Shown here: positions 25,104 through 34,224 of the stretch, piece by piece
How positions within the stretch are numbered: position 1 is the first letter of the stretch
Layout of the letters: each line of letters begins with the position of its first letter
NCBI GenBank assembly: GCA_049366715.1
Contig: JBMNCQ010000040.1
Coordinates: 1 to 64,000, forward strand
Direction of reading: 5' to 3'
Source: JBMNCQ01 sp049366715
Lineage (GTDB): Bacteria > Bacillota > Peptococcia > Peptococcales > BICA1-8
DNA: 64,000 bases
Notes under the pieces: generated by a model
What the model was told of the DNA's origin: nothing
The model's database searches: none
Seen by the model: only the letters and a program-made list of their open reading frames with translations
Made by a program: the position numbers and the translations under genes

Positions 25104-26054
25104 TTGGAATACACTGTTGTGGATGGTCATTGTGATTCTGTTTTAGATACGGCACAGGGCAGCAGATCTTTAAGCAAATTAACGGACCAGGGACATTTGG
25201 ATTTTTACAGGCTTAAAGGGCGGGTTCAGTTGCAATTTATGGCTTTATTTATCGAGAGCATCTATAAACCCCATAACTCACTAATTCGAACCCTGGAGTT
25301 AATTGATGTGTTAAATAAGGAAATAGCGGCGGTAGATTTTGTTCATAAGATTTTAGCCAAACAAGATATTGCCGCATTTTCCAATTCTCAAGTAAAGGTG
25401 TTGCTGGCAATTGAAGGTGGAGAAGCTCTTTGCGGGAATATTTCTGTATTAAGGTGTCTTTATGATCTAGGAATTAGAAGCTTAACACTTACCTGGAACC
25501 ACAGAAATGAACTGGCAGACGGCTGTGGGGAAGAACCTTTTGGTAAAGGCTTATCGAGTTTTGGCAGACAAGTAGTTACCGAGATGAATTCCCTGGGAAT
25601 GGTAATTGATGTTTCCCATTTAGCTGAAAAAGGTTTTTGGGATGTCATAGAATTAAGTAAGGTGCCTGTTATTGCCTCCCATTCATGCTGTAAGGCCATA
25701 GCCCCCCATGTCAGAAACCTGTCTGACCGGCAGTTAAAAGCATTGGCCCGGAAGCAGGGTCTGATCGGAATAAATTTTTATCCTGATTTTTTGAATCCGG
25801 CTACCGGCCAGGCTACAATAGATGACGTGATCCAACATATTATTCACGCCGCTGAGATTATGGGTACGGAGCATGTGGGCGTGGGGTCGGATTTTGACGG
25901 TATCGATAAAGTCCCTGCCGGTTTGGAAGATGTAACGAAATTGGAGATAATACCGGATAAATTAGTGACAGCAGGTTTTTCTACAACGGATATTGCAAAT
26001 ATTATGGGTAATAACTATCTAAACGTTCTCAAAAAGGTGTTGCCGGATGGATAA
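25104..26054 (+). CDS. Membrane dipeptidase family (renal dipeptidase-like)
   Basis: Zinc-dependent dipeptidase of the M19 (renal/membrane dipeptidase) family. The 316-residue protein has the metal motif DGHCDSV at the N-terminus, AIEGGEAL, LTWNHRNELADG, GMVIDVSHLAEKGFWDV, VIASHSCCKAI and VGVGSDFDGID, which cover the conserved metal and substrate residues. No signal peptide is visible, so it is likely cytoplasmic, as in many Firmicutes. The start is TTG at 25104, 8 bases after GGCGGGGG; a TTG at 25098 and an ATT at 25101 are less well placed. It overlaps the next gene by 8 bases. Confidence 0.9.
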   Translation: MEYTVVDGHCDSVLDTAQGSRSLSKLTDQGHLDFYRLKGRVQLQFMALFIESIYKPHNSLIRTLELIDVLNKEIAAVDFVHKILAKQDIAAFSNSQVKVLLAIEGGEALCGNISVLRCLYDLGIRSLTLTWNHRNELADGCGEEPFGKGLSSFGRQVVTEMNSLGMVIDVSHLAEKGFWDVIELSKVPVIASHSCCKAIAPHVRNLSDRQLKALARKQGLIGINFYPDFLNPATGQATIDDVIQHIIHAAEIMGTEHVGVGSDFDGIDKVPAGLEDVTKLEIIPDKLVTAGFSTTDIANIMGNNYLNVLKKVLPDG

Positions 26055-26892
26055 ATTTGCAGACTTACATCTACATACAACAGCATCTGATGGTGAATAT
26101 TCTCCACAGTTTGTAGTTAAAGCCGCTAAGGCCCAAGGTTTTGCAGCTATTGCAATTACGGACCATGATACAGTAAGCGGCTTACAAGATGCTCTGGATG
26201 AAGGTCGGAGAAAAGAAATAGAGGTTTTGCCAGGTGTTGAGATCAGTACGGTATTTGAACAAAAAGAAATTCATATTTTAGGATATTTATTCGATCCCTG
26301 TGATCTGAATCTGATGCAAAGATTAGACGAAATGAGGAATTTCCGGCAAGTCCGCATTGAAAAAATGGTCGCCCGTCTAAATGAGCTGGGAATTGAGATT
26401 GCTTTGAAACAGGTTAGAGCTGTCTCCGGATCAGGAGTTATTGGGCGACCGCACGTTGCTAAGATATTGCTGGAGCAAGGTTATGTCAGGTCGATTAAAG
26501 AAGCTTTTGCTAAGTTATTGAGTCCGGGTTGTCCTGCTTATATACCTAGATATAAAATTAATCCTGCAGAAGCAATTCATTTATTATTAGCAGCCGGCGG
26601 AATTCCGGTCTTGGCCCATCCGGGTCTTAATCCTGATGATGAATTGATCGCAGATTTGAAAGACATCGGTTTACAGGGAATTGAAGTATGGCACCCTGAA
26701 CATAATTCTCAGGATGTGGTAAAATATTTACAAATGGCTCAGCGTTATGATTTATTACCTACCGGTGGTTCGGACTGGCACGGCGGTAATAAAGATTCTT
26801 GTTTTAGCTTAGGAAGTATAAAATTAGCTTATTCCTTTGTAGAAAAGATTAAGGAAAGAAAAGAGGAGTTGGTTTTTAATGCAGGAGGCTGA
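26047..26892 (+). CDS. PHP-domain phosphoesterase
   Basis: A 281-residue PHP-domain protein of the YciV/RNase AM-like group, which hydrolyse 5' nucleotides or 3',5'-bisphosphates. DLHLHTTASDGEYSP near the N-terminus supplies the first metal ligands; ITDHDTVSG, LPGVEISTVF, VIGRPHVAKILLEQGY, PVLAHPG and GGSDWHG give the rest. The bulge domain between about residues 85 and 190 is typical. It overlaps both neighbours (8 and 14 bases). Whether it acts on RNA or on nucleoside bisphosphates is not decidable here. Confidence 0.88.
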   Translation: MDKFADLHLHTTASDGEYSPQFVVKAAKAQGFAAIAITDHDTVSGLQDALDEGRRKEIEVLPGVEISTVFEQKEIHILGYLFDPCDLNLMQRLDEMRNFRQVRIEKMVARLNELGIEIALKQVRAVSGSGVIGRPHVAKILLEQGYVRSIKEAFAKLLSPGCPAYIPRYKINPAEAIHLLLAAGGIPVLAHPGLNPDDELIADLKDIGLQGIEVWHPEHNSQDVVKYLQMAQRYDLLPTGGSDWHGGNKDSCFSLGSIKLAYSFVEKIKERKEELVFNAGG

Positions 26893-28069
26893 AAGATTAA
26901 CAAAAATATCCGGAGGGATATTTACGGAAGTTGATTGCTTAGCCAAAAAGATTTCCGAGGAAGGGAAAAAAGTTATCAACTTAAGCATCGGCAGTCCGGA
27001 TTTACCTCCTTATGAAGGCTTCAGAGAAAAACTGGCCGAATATGTCTTAGACCCTTTGAATTATGGCTATGCTTTAACTGATGGCATTCAAGATTTTAGA
27101 GATGCAGTGGCCAAATGGTATTTCGACAGGGATCAAATTACTTTAAATCCTGATACGGAGATTTTACCGTTAATGGGTTCCCAGGATGGGCTAAGTCATA
27201 TTTACTGGGGTTTTCTAAATAAAGGCGATATTGCATTGATTCCAGACCCCGGTTATCCGATTTATCATGCAGGTGTTTTACTAACGGAGGCGACTACATA
27301 TCCTCTTAAGCTTTCTCCCCAGAATAATTTTTTGCCTCAATTGGATTTAATTCCCGAGGAGATAGCTCAAAAGGCTAAGATCTTGTTTTTAAATTATCCC
27401 AGTAATCCCTTAGCTGCCACGGCTACTTATGATTTTTTTGCAAATGTGATAGAATTTGCTAAAAAATATGATATTATTATTTGTCATGATTTTGCTTATT
27501 CGGAGCTTGCTTATGACGGATATCAGACGGTTAGTTTTATGTCTGTTCCCGGTGCCAAAGAAGTCGGTATTGAATTTCATTCCCTTTCCAAGACCTATAA
27601 TTTAGCAGGCTGCCGGATTGGATTTGTAGTGGGCAATGAAAAAATAATCAATACTCTGCGTAAAATTAAAACGAATATCGACTTTGGCAGCTTCAAAGCT
27701 TTGCTAAAGGCCGGTAGTTATGTATTAACAGATAAAAATTGCCAGGATTATGTCAAGAAAACAGCAGGTGTTTATCAAAAGAGAAGGGACATTTTGGTTG
27801 AGGGGTTAAGTAACTTAGGATGGAAAATGTCCAAGCCTAAAGCATCAATGTTCATTTGGGCTCCAATTCCCGAATGTTACAAATCATCTTATGACTTTAC
27901 GAAACAATTGGCTGCTACCGCCGGCGTTATTGTAGTTCCGGGCATAGCTTTCGGCAGCAATGGGGAAGGTTATGTCCGCATCGGTCTGGTGCAGCCGGAA
28001 GCGGTATTAGCAGAAGCAGTTTCTCAGGTTGCAAACAATTTAGCAGTAATCAACACGGCAAGAGCTTGA
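26879..28069 (+). CDS. Class I/II aminotransferase (LL-DAP/aspartate aminotransferase-like)
   Basis: PLP-dependent fold-type I aminotransferase of 396 residues. NYGYALTDGIQDFRDAVAKWY binds cofactor and substrate; FLNYPSNPLAATAT carries the conserved Asn-Pro; CHDFAYSELAYDG the Asp/Tyr pair; HSLSKTYNLAGCRIGF the Schiff-base lysine; and the C-terminus has the arginine of GYVRIGLV. The opening (INLSIGSPDLPP, YGYALTDG) resembles LL-diaminopimelate aminotransferases and related alanine/aspartate aminotransferases. A DapL-type role would fit the absence of the acylated DAP-branch genes here, but this is inference. It overlaps the PHP gene by 14 bases. Confidence 0.85.
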   Translation: MQEAERLTKISGGIFTEVDCLAKKISEEGKKVINLSIGSPDLPPYEGFREKLAEYVLDPLNYGYALTDGIQDFRDAVAKWYFDRDQITLNPDTEILPLMGSQDGLSHIYWGFLNKGDIALIPDPGYPIYHAGVLLTEATTYPLKLSPQNNFLPQLDLIPEEIAQKAKILFLNYPSNPLAATATYDFFANVIEFAKKYDIIICHDFAYSELAYDGYQTVSFMSVPGAKEVGIEFHSLSKTYNLAGCRIGFVVGNEKIINTLRKIKTNIDFGSFKALLKAGSYVLTDKNCQDYVKKTAGVYQKRRDILVEGLSNLGWKMSKPKASMFIWAPIPECYKSSYDFTKQLAATAGVIVVPGIAFGSNGEGYVRIGLVQPEAVLAEAVSQVANNLAVINTARA

Positions 28070-28094
28070 CCTGATATTGGAAAATTGTTAAGAT
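28066..28094 (+). promoter_or_regulatory. Promoter of the cobalamin operon
   Basis: TTGACC at 28066-28071 and TAAGAT at 28089-28094 are spaced by 17 bases. The -35 overlaps the aminotransferase stop codon. The start would be near 28101, just ahead of the B12 riboswitch. Confidence 0.6.
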
Positions 28095-28109
28095 TAATTT
28101 AATTACAGA

Positions 28110-28312
28110 AAAAGAAAAAACATTAGGTTAAGGGAAGCCGGTGAGATTCCGGCGCGGTCCCGCCGCTGTAAACGAGTACTAGACCTAAAAAATGCCACTT
28201 TACTTATCATGTGAGGGAAGGTTTAGGTTAAAGGATGATCCGTGAGTCAGAAGACCTGCCTAAAAAAGTTAACGTAGCCTCGGTGTAAGGTTTTACGGCT
28301 TAGGATTAAAAA
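28110..28312 (+). promoter_or_regulatory. Cobalamin (adenosylcobalamin) riboswitch
   Basis: The segment has the hallmark B12 box: AAGCCGGTGAGATTCCGGC, then GCGGTCCCGCCGCTGTAA at 28155-28172, and the downstream GTGAGTCAGAAGACCTGCC block at 28243-28260. It lies between a promoter and a terminator, directly before a run of cobalamin synthesis genes, so cobalamin should cause premature termination. Recognised from conserved blocks, not from a covariance search. Confidence 0.95.
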
Positions 28313-28318
28313 AACGGC

Positions 28319-28357
28319 AATCCTTTAGCAGTGTACTGCTAAAGGATTTTATATTTT
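28319..28357 (+). terminator. B12-riboswitch terminator
   Basis: AATCCTTTAGCAG, TGTA and CTGCTAAAGGATT form a perfect 13-bp stem followed by TTATATTTT. AGGATT at about 28304, just upstream, could pair with the left arm as an antiterminator. Confidence 0.9.
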
Positions 28358-28496
28358 GGCTGGCGCCTAAGAAATACGGGTTAAAAGTGAGTCGTTGAAT
28401 TGGGAAGATTGGCTTTAGGAGATAAATACCTTTTTATGACTAGAATTCCTTGCCCTGGAATATAATATTTTAAAAAGTCTTAATGGGGGTAAGGAA

Positions 28497-28754
28497 ATGT
28501 ATGAAAAATACAGCAGGGAATTATTGCTTAACAGGATCAAGGAATTAGAAGAACAGGTGGAGCATCTGCGGATTAGCAGGAGAGTTTTAATGAATTTGAT
28601 TGAGAAGATTGAGCGGGAAAAAAGATTACTGCTTACGAAAATGGAAAAAGAAAATAAAAAATTACAGAAGAATAATAACAAATATGCTCAGTGGCTGTGG
28701 AATAAAAACAGGCAGATCTTAGAATTGGAAGAAAAAATATCGCAAAAAAATTAA
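28497..28754 (+). CDS. Small coiled-coil protein of the cobalamin operon
   Basis: An 85-residue protein I do not recognise. It is almost entirely charged, with heptad-like leucines/isoleucines (LLLNRIKELEEQVEHLRI, LMNLIEKIEREKRLLLTKM) predicting one long coiled coil. There is no signal peptide, membrane segment, cysteine or metal motif. It is the first gene after the B12 riboswitch terminator, has a GGGGGTAAGG site before the ATG, and stops 14 bases before cobU. It could be a scaffold or regulator of the cobalamin enzymes; no function is claimed. Confidence 0.75.
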   Translation: MYEKYSRELLLNRIKELEEQVEHLRISRRVLMNLIEKIEREKRLLLTKMEKENKKLQKNNNKYAQWLWNKNRQILELEEKISQKN

Positions 28755-28768
28755 CCAGGGGGAGTATG

Positions 28769-29344
28769 ATGTCCTTAATATTAGTAATGGGGGGAGCGAG
28801 AAGCGGCAAAAGCAGCTATGCGGAAGCACTGGCCGCCAAAATGAGTGAGCATGTCGCTTATATTGCTACAGCCCAGGCATTTGATGAAGAAATGGAAAAT
28901 AGAATATTAATGCATAAAAACAGAAGACCGGGTCATTGGTCCACATATGAGTCTCCTGATCAGATAAGTGACTTAATGCTTACCATCAAAGAACAACACA
29001 AGGTGTTTTTAATTGATTGCTTAACATTATTAATATCTAATATTTTATTAAATGGTCTAAATATTGATAATATAACACCGGAGATTTATCAGCAAAAGGA
29101 AGCAGAAGTATTTCGAGATTTGACAAAATTAGTGTCCTTAACCAGGACAGGCTCTTTTCGTTTAATTATCGTTACCAATGAATTAGGGTTAGGTATTGTG
29201 CCGGCAACTCCTTTAAGCAGAGCCTATCGTGATCTTGTCGGACGGGCTAATCAATATTTGGCTCAGGAAGCCGATCAGGTGATATTTACCGTGGCCGGGA
29301 TGCCCCTACAAATCAAACCGACGCTGGAGATGTTAGAAGAATGA
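28769..29344 (+). CDS. cobU: Adenosylcobinamide kinase / guanylyltransferase
   Basis: Bifunctional enzyme that phosphorylates adenosylcobinamide and attaches GMP to form adenosyl-GDP-cobinamide during nucleotide-loop assembly. The 191-residue protein has the P-loop GGARSGKS (8-15), the HKNRRPGHWSTYE segment carrying the region that accepts GMP, and LIDCLTLLISNIL. GGGGGAG at 28758-28764 favours the ATG at 28769 over the adjacent ATG at 28766. It overlaps cbiD by 4 bases. Confidence 0.95.
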   Translation: MSLILVMGGARSGKSSYAEALAAKMSEHVAYIATAQAFDEEMENRILMHKNRRPGHWSTYESPDQISDLMLTIKEQHKVFLIDCLTLLISNILLNGLNIDNITPEIYQQKEAEVFRDLTKLVSLTRTGSFRLIIVTNELGLGIVPATPLSRAYRDLVGRANQYLAQEADQVIFTVAGMPLQIKPTLEMLEE

Positions 29345-30447
29345 TGGAAAGTCTGAGGGAAGGCTATACAACGGGTTCATGTGCAGCGGCTGCCGTGAAA
29401 GGGGCCGTAATGATGCTGCTGCGGCAGCAATTAGTGGAAACGGCAGAAATTACTTTACCGGGCGGCCGTAGGGTCTCTTTTCCGGTGAATAACGGCAGCT
29501 ATTCTGAAAATCAGGCTTCATGTTATGTAAGCAAAGATGCCGGAGATGACCCCGATATTACTAACGGTATTGAATTATGGGCTAAGGTTACTAAGCATAG
29601 TAATCATCATATTATCATTACGGGAGGTAAAGGTATCGGGGCCGTGACCAAACCCGGCTTACCAGTTGCAGTAGGTGAGCCGGCGATAAATCCAATACCC
29701 CGGCAAATGATCCTCCGGGAGGTGGAGGAAGTTTTAGAAAATAGGGAAATAGGACTGATGATCGAAGTATCCATTCCTAATGGAGAGGAATTAGCTCAGA
29801 AGACTTTGAATTCCCATTTAGGAATAAAGGGAGGATTATCAATTCTGGGTACAACGGGTATTGTAAAACCAATGTCGGAAGAAGCCTATAAAAAATCTTT
29901 AATTCCTCAATTACATGTTACTTATTCCCTGGGCTACAGGATAGTAGTTTTAACTCCCGGAAATATAGGGCACAAGAGTGCTGTTAAATATGGAGTACCC
30001 GAGGAGATCATCTGTCAGACCAGCAATTTCGTCGGCTATATTCTTGAAGAGGCTGAAAAGACCGGGTTTACAGAAATAATCTTATGGGGGCATCCCGGAA
30101 AGCTTTTAAAAATTGCCGGTGGTAATTTTCAGACCCATAATAGGATTTCCGACGGGAGAATGGAAACCTTAGCGGCATATTTAGCCGTGCTGGAAGCTCC
30201 CGTAGAATTAATTAAGCTTGTCTTAGCTGCCAATACTACGGAACAGGCGATGGAGCATGTTCGTAAATATCAATATCAGCATGTTTGGGAGATCATTGCC
30301 CGGAAAGTAAGTGAACGGACAGCAAGATATCTGTTCAATAAAGTTAAAGTTGGTACTGTTCTGTTAGCAAATAGAGATGAAATCTTGACAGCGGATACCA
30401 ATGCCAAAATATTTTGGGAGGAATTAAAGTGGCGTCCTTTACAATAG
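29341..30447 (+). CDS. cbiD: Cobalt-precorrin-5B C1-methyltransferase
   Basis: CbiD methylates C-1 of the corrin ring in the anaerobic cobalamin pathway. The 368-residue protein opens with GYTTGSCAAAAVKGA, has the SKDAGDDPDITNG block, GGKGIGAVTKPGL and GTTGIVKPMSEEA, all typical of the family. The start overlaps the cobU stop (ATGATGG). Its 3' end overlaps the cbiE start by 19 bases. CbiD is specific to the oxygen-independent route. Confidence 0.96.
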   Translation: MMESLREGYTTGSCAAAAVKGAVMMLLRQQLVETAEITLPGGRRVSFPVNNGSYSENQASCYVSKDAGDDPDITNGIELWAKVTKHSNHHIIITGGKGIGAVTKPGLPVAVGEPAINPIPRQMILREVEEVLENREIGLMIEVSIPNGEELAQKTLNSHLGIKGGLSILGTTGIVKPMSEEAYKKSLIPQLHVTYSLGYRIVVLTPGNIGHKSAVKYGVPEEIICQTSNFVGYILEEAEKTGFTEIILWGHPGKLLKIAGGNFQTHNRISDGRMETLAAYLAVLEAPVELIKLVLAANTTEQAMEHVRKYQYQHVWEIIARKVSERTARYLFNKVKVGTVLLANRDEILTADTNAKIFWEELKWRPLQ

Positions 30448-31058
30448 TTGGTACCGGGGCCGGGACGGAACAATATATGATTCCTTTAGCGGTCAATGAA
30501 ATTGCCCGGGCAGATGTTCTTATAGGCGGGGAAAGAAATCTTCGCCCTTGGTTAGGGGCTGAAGATAAAAAATTTTTTGCGATTAAATCATCTTTAGGGG
30601 AAATCGTTGAATTAATAAATAGCTACTATGCCAAGGAAAAAGTGGTGGTATTAGTATCCGGGGACCCGGGGTTTTACAGTCTTTTAAATTTTTTGTCCAA
30701 GCATTTCCCCCGTGATGAAATTAAAGTAATTCCCGGCATCAGCTCGGTGCAGATTGCCTTTGCCAAATTATCCCTGCCCTGGCAGGATGCTGTATTATTG
30801 AATCTGCACGGAAGAGACTTAAGTATCTTAGATCCCTTTATCCAGCATCCTAAAATAGCTCTCTTGACCGACCCTGTTAATAATCCCGGTGTAATCTATG
30901 ACTATTTTTACTTAAATGGGAGAAACCGCGGAGTTATCTATATTTGTACAAAGCTGGGCTATCCGGATGAAAAGATAAAAGCAATAAAAATTAACGGGTG
31001 TCGGTTGGAAGAATTGGAGACAAACGAACCTACTGTGATGGTGATAACAAATGAGTAA
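30429..31058 (+). CDS. cbiE: Cobalt-precorrin-7 C5-methyltransferase
   Basis: SAM-dependent tetrapyrrole methylase that methylates C-5, acting with CbiT. The 209-residue protein has the N-terminal GTGAG loop, VLIGGERNLRP, the VLVSGDPGFYSLL motif and VIPGISSVQIAFAKL, characteristic of the fold. I use the GTG at 30429, preceded by GGGAGGAATTAAA, so the gene starts inside the end of cbiD. CbiE and CbiT are separate genes here rather than a fused CobL. Confidence 0.92.
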   Translation: MASFTIVGTGAGTEQYMIPLAVNEIARADVLIGGERNLRPWLGAEDKKFFAIKSSLGEIVELINSYYAKEKVVVLVSGDPGFYSLLNFLSKHFPRDEIKVIPGISSVQIAFAKLSLPWQDAVLLNLHGRDLSILDPFIQHPKIALLTDPVNNPGVIYDYFYLNGRNRGVIYICTKLGYPDEKIKAIKINGCRLEELETNEPTVMVITNE

Positions 31059-31629
31059 GCTTGGTTTAGCCGATGACTTGTTTATTAGAGATGATGTACC
31101 AATGACCAAATCTGAAATAAGAGCTTTAACAATTATCAAGTTGCAGCTTGAGGATCATGATATCTTCTGGGATATTGGTGCGGGAACAGGGAGTATTAGC
31201 ATTGAAGCAGCTCAAAATATCAAGAAGGGGCAAGTTTATTCCATTGAAAAAAACAACAAGGCTGTCAGGCTGATCGCAGAAAATAAAAAAAAATTCAACT
31301 GTCCTGATCTTAAAATAATCCATGGAACCGCCCCCCAGGTTTTGGCAGGACTTCCCCGGCCGACGAAAGCCGTTGTGGGAGGAAGCGGCGGAAATTTAAC
31401 TGACATTTTGGAATATTTGTGGTTGGAAACAAAGGTGGAAAATATCGTGGTAAATTCCATTACTTTAAATACAGCATATCAGGCCATTAAAATATTCCAT
31501 GACTATCATGCTGTAATTGATGCGGCTCAGATCAGTGTAAATAAAATTAAACTGGTCAATGATTTACAAATGCTGGACAGCCAGAACCCTATTTTTATTA
31601 TTTGCGGGAAACGCATAGGAGGTCAATAG
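31051..31629 (+). CDS. cbiT: Cobalt-precorrin-6B C15-methyltransferase (decarboxylating)
   Basis: Class I methyltransferase that methylates C-15 and decarboxylates the C-12 acetate chain. The 192-residue protein has IRDDVPMTKSEIRALTI at the start, typical of CbiT, and the SAM motif DIGAGTGSISIEAA, followed by VVGGSGGNLTDIL. It overlaps cbiE by 8 bases and ends 1 base before cbiF. Confidence 0.94.
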   Translation: MSKLGLADDLFIRDDVPMTKSEIRALTIIKLQLEDHDIFWDIGAGTGSISIEAAQNIKKGQVYSIEKNNKAVRLIAENKKKFNCPDLKIIHGTAPQVLAGLPRPTKAVVGGSGGNLTDILEYLWLETKVENIVVNSITLNTAYQAIKIFHDYHAVIDAAQISVNKIKLVNDLQMLDSQNPIFIICGKRIGGQ

Positions 31630-31630
31630 T

Positions 31631-32389
31631 ATGAAAGTATTTATCGTAGGGGCAGGACCCGGAGATCCCCAATTAATTACTGTCAAGGGAAAACAATTGC
31701 TGGAAGAAGCCGATGTGGTAATCTATGCAGGCTCCCTGGTTAATCCTGAACTGTTAAAATACTGCTCAAGAAAGACACGAATTTATGACAGTTCTGTTTT
31801 AACACTGGAAGAAGTATTAACGATAATTAAAGAAGCGGCTGCCGACGGGCTGTCTATTGTCCGCTTACATACGGGAGATCCTAGTCTTTTTGGTGCGATT
31901 CAAGAGCAAATTGAGCCCTTACTCGAATATGGTATTGATATCGAAGTAATTCCTGGTGTGAGCTCCTTTTTAGCTGCTGCCGCTACCTTAAAACAAGAGT
32001 TTACTCTTCCGGATATATCCCAATCCTTAATTATTACCCGTCTGGAGGGGCGTACCCCTGTACCGGAAAGGGAAAAGCTGAATGCTCTGGCTCAGCATCA
32101 GACCAGTATGGTTATTTTTTTGAGTGTGGGGTTGCTGGAAGAGGTTATTAAACAGTTAAGTGAACATTATCCCCCTGATACACCTGTAACTGTCGTTCAG
32201 AAAGCATCCTGGCCCGATGAGAAGATTGTCGCAGGAACCCTTGAAAATATTGCTGAGCGGACAAAAGCAGAAAATATTACGAAGACGGCTTTAATACTGG
32301 TGGGGAACTTTTTAAATAAAAAATATTCCCTTTCCAAACTATATGACCCGGGTTTTTCCCATGGTTATCGAAAGGGAACAGATGAATAA
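31631..32389 (+). CDS. cbiF: Cobalt-precorrin-4 C11-methyltransferase
   Basis: SAM-dependent tetrapyrrole methylase for C-11. The 252-residue product shows GAGPGDPQLITVKG, VVIYAGSLVNPELL (typical of CbiF/CobM), the RLHTGDPSLFGAIQEQ motif, and VIPGVSSFLAAAATL. AGGAGG at 31618-31623 is placed 7 bases before the ATG, within the end of cbiT. It overlaps cbiG by 8 bases. Confidence 0.95.
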   Translation: MKVFIVGAGPGDPQLITVKGKQLLEEADVVIYAGSLVNPELLKYCSRKTRIYDSSVLTLEEVLTIIKEAAADGLSIVRLHTGDPSLFGAIQEQIEPLLEYGIDIEVIPGVSSFLAAAATLKQEFTLPDISQSLIITRLEGRTPVPEREKLNALAQHQTSMVIFLSVGLLEEVIKQLSEHYPPDTPVTVVQKASWPDEKIVAGTLENIAERTKAENITKTALILVGNFLNKKYSLSKLYDPGFSHGYRKGTDE

Positions 32390-33458
32390 ATTAGCTGTTA
32401 TTGCTCTTACCACAAAGGGCTTGAAGCTGGGTGATGAGTTGTATCAAAAAAGTAAGGGACAAGTTGACCGGCTGACAATTAAAAAAACCTCAGCCGGGGG
32501 GTGGGACTCTGAGCAGGTTAGTTTATCTGAACTGGTACAAAATTCTTTTCATAAATATGCCGGCTTGATTTTGATCATGGCTGCGGGAATAGCGGTACGG
32601 ATTATAGGGCCTCTGTCCACCAGTAAAATTACAGATCCGGCGGTAGTTGTCATGGATGAAGGAGGTAATTTTGCTGTTAGCTTATTATCAGGACATTTGG
32701 GCGGAGCAAACCAATTAGCTTCTGAAATAGCAGCTTTAATAGGTTGTCAGGCAGTAATCACAACAGGGACAGATGTCAATCACTTAACAGCCGTCGACAC
32801 TTTGGCCCAAAGCTGGAATATGAATATTGAACCGGTCGAGAATATTAAGATTTTTAATAAAGCACTTCTGGAGGGGAAGCACTATCACTTCTGGACTGAT
32901 TATGAATACGATTCCCCCGCTAATATGCTGTTTAAAAAGATAACTGAGTATGATTATAACCATGATTTAAATGTATTTGTAACCCATAAAATACTTAGTA
33001 TTTCTGCCGAAAAAGAAAATGTGCTGTTCCTAAGGCCGAAAGACCTGGCTTTAGGAATTGGCTGTAAAAAAGGCCTGCCTTTTACCAAACTATGGCCTGC
33101 TTTTTTAGACTTTTTTCAGAAGAACAGGCTTAGTACAGGTTCGGTAGCGAAAATTGCGACAATATGTATCAAGGGGCAGGAGGAATCAATCAGAAAACTG
33201 GCTGATGCTTTTCATATTCAGGTGAACCTTTACTCTCGGGAACAACTGGATAACTGCTTCCAAAAATACAAAAATTTAACGACTTCGGAATTTGTACATT
33301 CCATAGTGGGAGTGCCTGGTGTTTGTGAGCCTGCGGCTCTTTTGGCCGGCGGCAATGATGAGCTGCTGGTTAAAAAAACTGTTTATGAAGGCGTCACTTT
33401 TGCTGTTGCAGGTTTGAAAGATTATGCGATTAAGAAAAGCTTTTGCTGGTTCAAATAG
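32382..33458 (+). CDS. cbiG: Cobalt-precorrin 5A hydrolase
   Basis: CbiG opens the delta-lactone ring and releases acetaldehyde, a step unique to the anaerobic pathway. The 358-residue protein has the N-terminal region with LILIMAAGIAVRIIGPL and VVVMDEGGNFAVSLLSGHLGGANQLA, and the C-terminal CbiG domain with LALGIGCKKGLPF and HSIVGVPGVCEPAALL. The ATG at 32382 overlaps the cbiF stop; earlier in-frame codons lie deep in cbiF and lack a site. Confidence 0.95.
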   Translation: MNKLAVIALTTKGLKLGDELYQKSKGQVDRLTIKKTSAGGWDSEQVSLSELVQNSFHKYAGLILIMAAGIAVRIIGPLSTSKITDPAVVVMDEGGNFAVSLLSGHLGGANQLASEIAALIGCQAVITTGTDVNHLTAVDTLAQSWNMNIEPVENIKIFNKALLEGKHYHFWTDYEYDSPANMLFKKITEYDYNHDLNVFVTHKILSISAEKENVLFLRPKDLALGIGCKKGLPFTKLWPAFLDFFQKNRLSTGSVAKIATICIKGQEESIRKLADAFHIQVNLYSREQLDNCFQKYKNLTTSEFVHSIVGVPGVCEPAALLAGGNDELLVKKTVYEGVTFAVAGLKDYAIKKSFCWFK

Positions 33459-33468
33459 GAGAATTATT

Positions 33469-34224
33469 ATGATTTTATTATTAGGTGGAACCCGGGAAAG
33501 TAGAGAAATTGCTAAGTTATTACAACAAGAAAAAATAAAACATATTATTAGTACGGTTTCCGACTATGGCGGTCAATTAGCAGAGGAAATTTCAGAGAAC
33601 GTCCACCGGGAAGTTTTGGAATATGATCGCTTGCTAGAATTTTGCCGGCAGCAGAATATTACAACGATTATTGATGCTACCCATCCTTTTGCTAAGAATA
33701 TTTCCCTTAATGCCATTAAAACAGCCGGGGTTTTAGCGATCAAATATCTGCGTTTTGAGAGAAAAACTATGACTTATCCCGACAATCCTTTAATCCGGAT
33801 TGTTTCAGATATGGATGAAGCGGCCGCACAGGCAGAGAATTTAGGTAAGAAGATTTTGCTTACCATAGGTTCCAAACAACTCACTTTTTTTCAAAAATTA
33901 ATTACCCGTAAAGAAGTTTATGTAAGGATCTTACCTGATCTGGATTCATTGCACCGTTGTTTTTCCCTGGGATTACAGCCGCAACAAATAATTGCCATGC
34001 AAGGCCCCTTTTCCAAAGAATTTAATCAGTTACTGATTAAAGAGAAACAAATCGAAGTGGTTGTCAGTAAGGAGAGTGGGCAAATTGGTGGTCTGGATGC
34101 CAAGCTAACTGCTTGTTTGGAGTTGAATATTCCGCTAATCGTTATCACTAAGCCCCAAATCCCCTATCCCCGCATTGTTTATGAATATGAAAAAGTTTTA
34201 CAGGAGGTAAGTGATGAGCTTTAA
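33469..34224 (+). CDS. cbiJ: Cobalt-precorrin-6A reductase
   Basis: NADH-dependent reductase of the macrocycle (CbiJ/CobK). The 251-residue protein begins ILLLGGTRESREIAKLL and contains IDATHPFAKNISLNAIKT, LTIGSKQLTFF, IAMQGPFSKEFNQLL and VVSKESGQIGG, all family blocks. ATAGGAG lies 9 bases before the ATG at 33469. It overlaps cbiC by 11 bases. Confidence 0.95.
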   Translation: MILLLGGTRESREIAKLLQQEKIKHIISTVSDYGGQLAEEISENVHREVLEYDRLLEFCRQQNITTIIDATHPFAKNISLNAIKTAGVLAIKYLRFERKTMTYPDNPLIRIVSDMDEAAAQAENLGKKILLTIGSKQLTFFQKLITRKEVYVRILPDLDSLHRCFSLGLQPQQIIAMQGPFSKEFNQLLIKEKQIEVVVSKESGQIGGLDAKLTACLELNIPLIVITKPQIPYPRIVYEYEKVLQEVSDEL

